Below are positions 7,773 through 12,285 of a stretch of 12,285 nt of DNA, piece after piece. Every line of letters begins with the position of its first letter. Within the stretch, counting starts at the first letter, position 1. Source of the DNA: Nitrospirae bacterium GWC2_57_9 (GTDB lineage Bacteria > Nitrospirota > UBA9217); the NCBI GenBank assembly GCA_001805085.1, contig MHEA01000196.1:900-13184 (forward strand), in the 5' to 3' direction. The notes under the pieces are model-generated. The model was not told where the DNA came from. It worked only from the letters and a program-made list of their open reading frames with translations, and did not search any database. The translations under genes were made by a program, and so were the position numbers.

Positions 7773-8078
7773 ATGCCGACAAAGCGACGATACCTGCAGT
7801 TTTTCATCCTTGCGGGCCTGCTTCTCCTTCCGGGCAGCGGCTGTTCTCGAACGTTCTACGACAGGAACAGCATCTGCTCAACATGCCACCTCACGTCCAT
7901 CTCCTGCCACCTGGATAAGCAGATCGACATCCAGGCGCTCCGCGCAGCCTGGAGGAACTCCTTTCATAACAGCCTTCAGGAGGAAACCTTCGACAGCTGT
8001 CCTCATCTCACCTGCAGCCGCTGTCATCCCCGGCTCAGGGATCTGGAGATCAGGGAGCGCGATATGAGATCTTTATAA
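7773..8078 (+). CDS. Small exported dihaem c-type cytochrome-like protein
   Basis: A 101-residue protein that I do not recognise as a named family. It starts with a positively charged stretch and a hydrophobic segment (FFILAGLLLLPGSGC, 10-24), so it is either cleaved by signal peptidase or lipidated at C24; the lipobox is weak because Gly replaces the usual Leu/Ala at -3. Two haem c attachment motifs follow: CSTCH (35-39) and CSRCH (81-85). SCH (44-46) and CPH (76-78) add extra Cys and His residues that could be distal ligands or part of a further, degenerate haem or metal site. Between the motifs is a short helical stretch (QALRAAWRNSFH). The gene is 95 bases after the regulator and may be read through from it, with only a poor Shine-Dalgarno sequence. 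A zinc-ribbon role is less likely because of the export signal. Its placement before the propeller gene suggests electron transfer. Confidence 0.72.
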   Translation: MPTKRRYLQFFILAGLLLLPGSGCSRTFYDRNSICSTCHLTSISCHLDKQIDIQALRAAWRNSFHNSLQEETFDSCPHLTCSRCHPRLRDLEIRERDMRSL

Positions 8079-8278
8079 TGTTTCATCTTGAACAGCCCAT
8101 TCTGTTTCAAAAAGAAATATTGGAACATGCCTGCCTTTTTATCCTGCATTCACAATTAGCGATGTTGTCCATCTCGAAGATAGTTTAAGACCCTCCTCTT
8201 TCACAAGCGCCTGTTTTACAGCGCATATGGCCGGTTCACCTTCCTGACCGGTGCCTCATTGATAGGTAGTTCCAAAGA

Positions 8279-8295
8279 TGGGCATAGTGTTTGCA
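8279..8295 (+). promoter_or_regulatory. Sigma-54 (-24/-12) promoter for the propeller gene
   Basis: TGGGCATAGTGTTTGCA aligns with the consensus YTGGCACGNNNNTTGCW. The invariant GG (8281-8282) and GC (8293-8294) are correctly spaced, and GGCA and TTGCA match exactly, with mismatches only at the less constrained positions. Transcription is expected to start near 8305-8307. An NtrC-family activator, which this promoter class needs, is encoded just upstream. Confidence 0.8.
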
Positions 8296-8333
8296 CTTAC
8301 TCGTGCGAAAAGTCAAACATTAAAAATCAATCA

Positions 8334-8345
8334 AAGGAGGTGATC
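8334..8345 (+). promoter_or_regulatory. Orphan perfect Shine-Dalgarno sequence in the leader
   Basis: AAGGAGGTGATC is an exact complement of the usual 16S rRNA 3' tail (GATCACCTCCTT) over 12 bases. No ATG or well-placed start codon follows at normal spacing, and the real start is 54 bases further on. A GTG inside the motif opens a 20-codon frame that ends in a TGA overlapping the propeller ATG, but it has no Shine-Dalgarno sequence of its own. It may be a ribosome standby or stalling site. Confidence 0.6.
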
Positions 8346-8386
8346 GTCGGTTTCAAAGGTTCGAAAGTTCTTTTGTTCAACCAATC

Positions 8387-8397
8387 AAGGAGGAGGG
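8387..8397 (+). promoter_or_regulatory. Ribosome binding site of the propeller gene
   Basis: AAGGAGGAGGG stands directly before two consecutive ATG codons (8399 and 8402). The AGGAGG core is about five bases from the first and eight from the second, so the second methionine is an equally plausible start. The mature protein would not differ, because the signal peptide is removed. Confidence 0.8.
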
Positions 8398-8398
8398 T

Positions 8399-9886
8399 AT
8401 GATGAAGAAGTGGAGAAAGACAATTTTGTTAATGACGCTGCTGCTCCTGGCAACGGCGCTGCCCCTGACATCCCATGCCGGGATATTCAGCGGCCCGAAC
8501 TTCGATGACGTTTACAAGACGCTCGGGAAATATATTTTCCTGACACCGGGCAAGTTCGCGGGTACCGTTGCCGCCCACGACATGTCCACGGGCAAGACGC
8601 TCGCCTGGATCTCCCTCGTGAACTACGGCGATACGAACCCGATCATCCATCACATTGCCGCATTCCCGTCGGAGGACCCCTACAAGGGTTTCGAATACAT
8701 CGTGAACTCCCAGGGCGGAAAGAACCTTTACATTTACGGGCTTCCGACCAAAGTCAAGAACCCGGCCGAAGGGTTCCACATCTACAAGATCAGGTATGAC
8801 GGCGTCAAGATGAACCTCGTTGAAGACGTAGCGGAAACGACCGGGCTCGGCCTGGGCGTGCATGTGACCGTGGCGCCCGATGCGGACAAGTACGCCATCG
8901 GCGACGGGCAGAAGGACATCCTCGGCATCTACCAGCGGGAGCCTTCCAAGGTGATCCAGGCAATCTCCTTCGACTGGATCCCGAACATCAAGACCAATAA
9001 AGAAGCCTGGACCGGCGGCGGCAAGCTCGTCATCAGGAAAATGAAGGCGGGTCCCGACGGCAGATATGATCTGGAAGGCACCAAGGGCGCAAAGATCGAC
9101 TGGGAACTGGTTCCCGGCGGCGAGCTGTATATCGAGGACGGCAAGGTGAGCGGCCCCCGTCAGCAGAATGTCTGCGCTCTCGACGCCCTGGTATGGCATC
9201 CCAACGGCAAGTACGGCGTGGCTTCCCTCAGGACGATCGGCGCGGGCGTTGTGTTTGACACGACCACGTGGAACCCGGTGTCCATTATTCTCTCACCGAA
9301 CAAGGTGGCGGGATCGTACAAGCTGAAACAGGTGGATAAGGACACCTGGGAATATACGATCGACCATGTGCTCTCCCCTGCACACCAGGCAGGCTTCTCT
9401 CCGGACGGAAAGCATTTCCTTCTGATGAACGGCGTGAGAGAGAACAACATCATGGTCTTCGATTCGACGAATCCCGATCCCTTGAAGTGGACCAAAAAGA
9501 CCATGGTTACTCAGCCCCACTGGAGAGGCGCCTACCCGAATACGTTCCACATGGGCTTCACTCCTGATGCGAAAAAAGTGTACGTGACCCTGTGGTGGCC
9601 GTCACCCACGCCGAACGGAGTGGCCGTGGTCGACGCGGTCAACTGGAAGGTGATCAAGGAGATCGAGGTCGGTCCCGATGCCCACACCCTGGGGGTGACC
9701 GGGGACGGCAAGCATGTCTTCGGCGTTATCAGCGGATACCAGAAGACAACGTCAGGCCTTTACATTATCGATGTGGAAACAGATACGCTCAAAGGATTCC
9801 TGCCGAGCGGCCAGGGACATCACGACTGCGTGATCATTCCAAGGAACAAACAGGAACTGTTGATCAGCAGGTGTCCGACAACGTAG
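8399..9886 (+). CDS. Exported beta-propeller protein with a NosZ-like seven-histidine pattern and no CuA domain
   Basis: A 495-residue protein with a Sec signal peptide (charged start, hydrophobic 9-22, likely cleavage after SHA at 25-27), so periplasmic. The body shows propeller blades with SPDGKHF (334-340), TPDAKKVYV (388-396) and DGKHVFGV (436-443). Histidines sit at blade-like intervals: H84-H85 (IIHHIAAF), H155 (GVHVTV), H329 (PAHQAGF), H384 (TFHMGF), H429 (DAHTLG), H474-H475 (GHHDC). Nitrous oxide reductase binds its CuZ cluster with seven His in the same HH-H-H-H-H-H order, and the flanking sequences look alike (PHGCNMAPD, LHTAF and EPHDA in NosZ). The protein ends about 20 residues after the last His, so the C-terminal cupredoxin CuA domain is missing, and there is no CXXCH. 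Alternatives are a cytochrome d1 (NirS/NirN/NirF)-like haem propeller or a YVTN propeller with no metal. It is transcribed from a sigma-54 promoter and ended by an intrinsic terminator. Confidence 0.85.
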   Translation: MMKKWRKTILLMTLLLLATALPLTSHAGIFSGPNFDDVYKTLGKYIFLTPGKFAGTVAAHDMSTGKTLAWISLVNYGDTNPIIHHIAAFPSEDPYKGFEYIVNSQGGKNLYIYGLPTKVKNPAEGFHIYKIRYDGVKMNLVEDVAETTGLGLGVHVTVAPDADKYAIGDGQKDILGIYQREPSKVIQAISFDWIPNIKTNKEAWTGGGKLVIRKMKAGPDGRYDLEGTKGAKIDWELVPGGELYIEDGKVSGPRQQNVCALDALVWHPNGKYGVASLRTIGAGVVFDTTTWNPVSIILSPNKVAGSYKLKQVDKDTWEYTIDHVLSPAHQAGFSPDGKHFLLMNGVRENNIMVFDSTNPDPLKWTKKTMVTQPHWRGAYPNTFHMGFTPDAKKVYVTLWWPSPTPNGVAVVDAVNWKVIKEIEVGPDAHTLGVTGDGKHVFGVISGYQKTTSGLYIIDVETDTLKGFLPSGQGHHDCVIIPRNKQELLISRCPTT

Positions 9887-9896
9887 CGGACCCAAA

Positions 9897-9948
9897 TGCT
9901 CTCTGTCTCCTGCTTTCCGGTAGACGGCAGGAGGCAGGGAGCAGTTTT
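9897..9948 (+). terminator. Strong intrinsic terminator after the propeller gene
   Basis: The arms 9897-9913 (TGCTCTCTGTCTCCTGC) and 9927-9943 (GCAGGAGGCAGGGAGCA) pair over 17 positions with only two G-U wobbles. The loop is 13 bases, and TTTT follows at 9945-9948. It starts 11 bases after the propeller stop. This argues that the propeller gene really ends there and that the ABC transporter genes have their own transcription start. Confidence 0.85.
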
Positions 9949-9990
9949 ACTCAAGGTTTAAAAACAGGAAACAAAAAATATTATCATACA

Positions 9991-10127
9991 AAGCCACGAA
10001 GGCACGAGGAAGGGCAAAATGATTTCAAAAAGAAATAATCCGAAGATGCGGACAATTCCGGCAGTTTTGTCCTCAAGCAACTCAGTTTCTAAAAGAAGTT
10101 AATCTTTTCTTCGTGGCTTCGTGGCTT
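9991..10127. repeat. Fold-back element with CACGAAG-type inverted ends
   Basis: The left end AAGCCACGAAGGCACGAGGA (from 9991) and the right end 10106-10127 are inverted copies that match at 19 of 22 positions, enclosing 93 bases. The right end continues as three 8-base units CTTCGTGG/CTTCGTGG/CTTCGTGT (10109-10132). The interior is AT-rich, holds a smaller GGACAA/TTGTCC dyad and encodes nothing. The structure resembles a small non-autonomous element or a dispersed intergenic repeat. Confidence 0.65.
10067..10095 (+). promoter_or_regulatory. Weak candidate sigma-70 promoter for the ABC transporter pair
   Basis: TTGTCC (10067-10072) and TAAAAG (10090-10095) are separated by 17 bases, each with four of six consensus matches. 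It lies inside the fold-back element, 65 bases before the permease ATG. The case rests mainly on position, since the upstream terminator requires some promoter here. Confidence 0.25.
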
Positions 10128-10159
10128 CGTGTGAGACAAGGCAGTAAAGGTTAAAAAAA

Positions 10160-11371
10160 ATGAACATATCCCAGACATCCCTTGCCCTTCAGAACCTGGC
10201 CCGCAGGACCTTCAGGACCTATGCCCTGCTCCTTGCCATCGCCATCGTGAGCGGCGCCATCTTCTCCACGAGCACGCTCATGTGGGGCGTGAACAGCAGC
10301 CTGAACAAGGGGCTCTCCAAGTTCGGCGCCGACCTCCTGGTCGTTCCGAAGGGGTCCATGATAAGCATGAAGTCCGCGTTGCTGACCGGCGAACCTTCCC
10401 TCTTCTACATGGAGGGCGGGATCATGGAAAAGATCGCCTCGATCAAGGGGGTCAAGAGCGTTTCCCCGCAGCTCTTCCTGACGAGCGTGGACGGCGACTG
10501 CTGCGTCATGGGCAACGCCTTCATCATCGGCTTCAATCCGAAAACCGACTTTACCGTCCTGCCCTGGCTCGAAGAGAAAAAGGAGCGGCCCTTTCAAATG
10601 GATGACGTGATCGTCGGCGCTTCGAACTCCTACAATGTCGGCGATACCCTCTTCTTCTACGGCCAGAACCTTACGGTCTACGGGAAACTGGGCAGGACCG
10701 GTGTGGGACTGTACGACAACGCTATTTTCATGAACATCGAACGGGCCTATGTCATGGCCGAACAGTCCCATAACACGCCGAACGTCAAGCCTTTGAAACT
10801 GGTGCGCGGCCAGGTATCGGCTGTCCTGGTCCAGACCGAGGTGGGCGCCAAGATCCCCTTCATCTCCTTTACCATCAGCAAGGATCCCGACGTCAAGGTG
10901 ATCACGGCCGGAAACATCATCACTTCCGTGAGGCAGAACCTGGTCACCCTCTTCGGCAGCACCCTGGTGCTGAGCTTCGTCCTGATCCTGGCCAATGCGC
11001 TCATGATCAGCGCGATCTTTTCGACCATTGTGAACGAACGCAAACGGGAGCTGGGAATACTCCGCGCCATCGGTGCGAGCAAGATCTCGATCTTCAAGCT
11101 TATCGTCTCGGAAGCCGCCATGCTGACCAGCATGGGAGGGGCGCTGGGCGTCTTCCTGGGCATCGTCATCATGCGCGTCTACCAGAGGACCATCATCTTC
11201 AACCTCAAGGCGCTGAACATGCCCTATCTCTGGCCGCCTGTCGAATCGATAATAATGCTGGCATCCATCGCAATCGCAGCGGCCGTGGTGGTCGGCGTGG
11301 CCGGGGCCTTCTACCCCGCGCTCCAGGGCAGCAGGCTGCAGCCTTATGATGCCATACGGGCGGGTGAGTAA
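10160..11371 (+). CDS. FtsX-like (MacB/LolC-type) ABC transporter permease
   Basis: A 403-residue inner-membrane permease of the type VII (MacB/LolCDE) class, which uses ATP in the cytoplasm to drive work on the periplasmic side rather than classical import. It has one N-terminal helix (about 21-43), a large periplasmic domain of roughly 220 residues (MacB core type, about 44-262), and three C-terminal helices (about 265-290, 318-340, 362-386). The cytoplasmic coupling segment NERKRELGILRAIGASKISI (292-311) and the ending LQPYDAIRAGE are typical of the FtsX family. A Cys pair (C114-C115) in the periplasmic domain is unusual. The Shine-Dalgarno sequence is weak (AAAGG, about 9 bases before the ATG in an A-rich run). 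The stop codon abuts the ATPase start. The substrate is unknown: lipoprotein, peptide or cofactor export are all possible. Confidence 0.9.
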   Translation: MNISQTSLALQNLARRTFRTYALLLAIAIVSGAIFSTSTLMWGVNSSLNKGLSKFGADLLVVPKGSMISMKSALLTGEPSLFYMEGGIMEKIASIKGVKSVSPQLFLTSVDGDCCVMGNAFIIGFNPKTDFTVLPWLEEKKERPFQMDDVIVGASNSYNVGDTLFFYGQNLTVYGKLGRTGVGLYDNAIFMNIERAYVMAEQSHNTPNVKPLKLVRGQVSAVLVQTEVGAKIPFISFTISKDPDVKVITAGNIITSVRQNLVTLFGSTLVLSFVLILANALMISAIFSTIVNERKRELGILRAIGASKISIFKLIVSEAAMLTSMGGALGVFLGIVIMRVYQRTIIFNLKALNMPYLWPPVESIIMLASIAIAAAVVVGVAGAFYPALQGSRLQPYDAIRAGE

Positions 11372-12061
11372 ATGGCGAACATGATCGATATCAACGATGT
11401 CTGGAAGATCTACGATGTGGGCGGAGAGAAGATCGAAGCGTTGAAGTCCGTCAACCTGCAGATCGAGATCGGAAGCTTCATCTCCATCGTCGGCCACTCC
11501 GGCTCGGGCAAGACCACGCTGCTCAGCATCCTGGGAGGCCTCACGAAGCCGTCCCGGGGCAGCGTCAAGATCGACGGGACCGAGATCTGGAACCTGAACG
11601 ACCGCCAGCTGTCGGCCATGCGCAACAGGAAGATCGGCTTCATTTTCCAGTTCTCCAGCCTGATCCCGACCCTGCGGGCGATCGACAACGTGGCCCTTCC
11701 CGTTATTTACGCGAACGGCCACGGGAAGACAAGCAGGAAGGAAACCTACGAGTACGCAGCGGAGCTGCTCTCGACCCTGGGCCTCGGCCGCAAGCTGCAG
11801 TCCTTCCCGTCCGAGCTGTCCGGCGGGCAGCAGCGCAGGGTCTCCATAGCCCGGGCCTTCATCAACCGGCCCACGATCATCGTCGCGGACGAGCCGACGG
11901 GAGACCTGGACGCGCAGAGCGAAGGCGAGGTCATGGAGTTCTTCTCCCGGATCAACGAACAGGACAAGACCACGTTCCTGCTGGTGACGCATAACCTGGC
12001 CCTGGCACGGATGACCGACAAGGTGCACAGCATGAAGGATGGCATGCTTACGCACTCTTGA
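11372..12061 (+). CDS. ABC transporter ATP-binding protein, LolD/MacB family
   Basis: A 229-residue cytoplasmic ATPase that powers the permease encoded immediately upstream; its ATG follows the permease TAA with no gap, so the two are translationally coupled. All motifs are present: Walker A GHSGSGKTT (41-49), Q-loop Q93 in IFQFSSL, signature LSGGQ (149-153), Walker B TIIVADEP with E174, D-loop GDLD (177-180) and switch H207 in VTHN. The length and the GDLDAQSEGEVMEFF region fit the LolD/MacB/FtsE branch. No membrane-fusion (MacA-like) or outer-membrane partner gene is visible in the window, so this is a two-gene unit as far as can be seen. Confidence 0.95.
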   Translation: MANMIDINDVWKIYDVGGEKIEALKSVNLQIEIGSFISIVGHSGSGKTTLLSILGGLTKPSRGSVKIDGTEIWNLNDRQLSAMRNRKIGFIFQFSSLIPTLRAIDNVALPVIYANGHGKTSRKETYEYAAELLSTLGLGRKLQSFPSELSGGQQRRVSIARAFINRPTIIVADEPTGDLDAQSEGEVMEFFSRINEQDKTTFLLVTHNLALARMTDKVHSMKDGMLTHS

Positions 12062-12086
12062 TGAAACCGAAGAAAAGGACAGTTTT

Positions 12087-12106
12087 CACACGAAGACACG
12101 AAGAAA
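12087..12106 (+). repeat. Another copy of the CACGAAG-type repeat
   Basis: CACACGAAGACACGAAGAAA matches the reverse complement of the 10106-10132 repeat apart from single-base differences. It begins 25 bases after the ATPase stop. With the inverted copy at 10106-10132 it brackets the ABC transporter pair. Confidence 0.65.
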
Positions 12107-12171
12107 TCTTTATAAATCGAAAAAAATCAGTTCTCATATGAAGTCACGGCCTACACTCGCGAAATGACCCA

Positions 12172-12213
12172 TCCTCACCCCATCCCTCTCCTTGAAGGAG
12201 AGGGGGGTTAGGA
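12172..12213. repeat. REP-like hairpin downstream of the ABC transporter
   Basis: CCCTCTCCTT (12184-12193) and AAGGAGAGGG (12195-12204) are exact inverted arms. The outer bases TCCTCACCC and GGGTTAGGA extend the pairing with one mismatch. Sequences of the type CCTCACCC..CCCTCTCC..GGAGAGGG occur as dispersed extragenic palindromes in many bacterial genomes. There is no T-tract, so it would be a poor intrinsic terminator, though it could protect the 3' end of the mRNA. Confidence 0.7.
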
Positions 12214-12285
12214 CAAAGATATTTCTACCCGCGGGGCGCAGGCAAGGATCACAAAGAAAGCTTAAAAAAGTTTTTAGTTTTTCCT

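Larger units (their letters stand above)
8079..8398 (+). other. 320-base regulatory intergenic region upstream of the propeller gene
   Basis: I see no convincing gene here. It is more AT-rich than its surroundings. In order it holds a dyad TTGAACAG-N6-CTGTTTCAA (8088-8110, one base short of symmetry), a CTGT-TTT-ACAG dyad flanked by GCGC (8207-8224), CCGGT/ACCGG arms (8231-8251), the sigma-54 promoter (8279-8295), and an untranslated leader of about 90 bases with two Shine-Dalgarno-like sequences. The dyads lie about 60 to 190 bases upstream of the promoter, a normal distance for enhancer sites of NtrC-type activators. Confidence 0.6.

Noticed and set aside
8342..8402. 20-codon GTG leader peptide before the propeller gene
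   Set aside because: Its GTG lies within the Shine-Dalgarno-like sequence itself, so no site remains to initiate it. Noted only as an alternative.
8429..9199. Minus-strand 256-residue frame inside the propeller gene
   Set aside because: Antisense shadow; the plus-strand protein has a signal peptide, blade motifs, a ribosome binding site and a terminator.
9592..10038. Plus-strand 148-residue frame suggesting a frameshifted extension of the propeller protein
   Set aside because: It is the +1 shadow of the propeller C-terminus and runs through the terminator hairpin. The terminator 11 bases after the stop at 9886 supports a genuine end there.
9991..10132. CRISPR array from the repeated CACGAAG units
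   Set aside because: The units are 8 bases long, contiguous, without spacers, and no cas genes are present.
10151..12055. Minus-strand 634-residue open frame
   Set aside because: Antisense to both ABC genes, whose Walker and signature motifs are unmistakable on the plus strand.
12061..12141. 26-codon frame whose ATG overlaps the ATPase stop (ATGA)
   Set aside because: Most of it is translated CACGAAG repeat, it has no good ribosome binding site, and no family resemblance is visible.

Overview
The window comes from a Gram-negative, probably anaerobic or microaerobic bacterium with a G+C content that looks like the high fifties by eye. I infer this from a Tat translocase subunit, molybdenum-cofactor synthesis, sigma-54 control and a c-type cytochrome. 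The gene style resembles Nitrospirota or deltaproteobacterial lineages, but nothing in the sequence fixes the phylum. I saw no rRNA, tRNA, CRISPR array or intact insertion sequence.

Left part (1-4440, minus strand): a compact run mobA - tatA - recJ - rsh. mobA and tatA overlap by 28 bases, tatA and recJ are 9 bases apart, and recJ and rsh are 41 bases apart, with an AT-rich palindromic repeat in the last gap. The rsh gene (ppGpp synthetase/hydrolase) runs off the left edge. tatA (58 codons) is easy to miss because it is so short. mobA has a good sigma-70-like promoter placed so close to its ATG that the mRNA may be leaderless.

Middle part (4441-8078, plus strand): a divergent two-component system, consisting of a membrane sensor kinase with a MASE3-like module and an overlapping NtrC-family sigma-54 activator. 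A very small exported protein with two CXXCH haem-binding motifs follows.

Right-middle (8079-9950): a 320-base regulatory region holds an excellent -24/-12 sigma-54 promoter, an orphan perfect Shine-Dalgarno sequence and a second, functional Shine-Dalgarno sequence. It drives an exported 495-residue beta-propeller protein that ends in a strong intrinsic terminator. The propeller carries a histidine series (HH, H, H, H, H, H/HH) whose order and spacing resemble the seven CuZ ligands of nitrous oxide reductase (NosZ), but the CuA domain is absent. A cytochrome cd1-like or generic YVTN-type propeller is the main alternative.

Right part (9950-12285): a two-gene MacB/LolCDE-type ABC transporter (FtsX-like permease plus ATPase, no gap between them). 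It is bracketed by copies of a dispersed CACGAAG-type repeat, and a REP-like hairpin lies downstream.

Working model (inference): the kinase/NtrC pair senses a membrane or redox signal and switches on the sigma-54 promoter of the metal- or haem-propeller gene. The small dihaem protein could pass electrons to the propeller. The ABC pair may serve its maturation or envelope export, but that link rests on adjacency alone.
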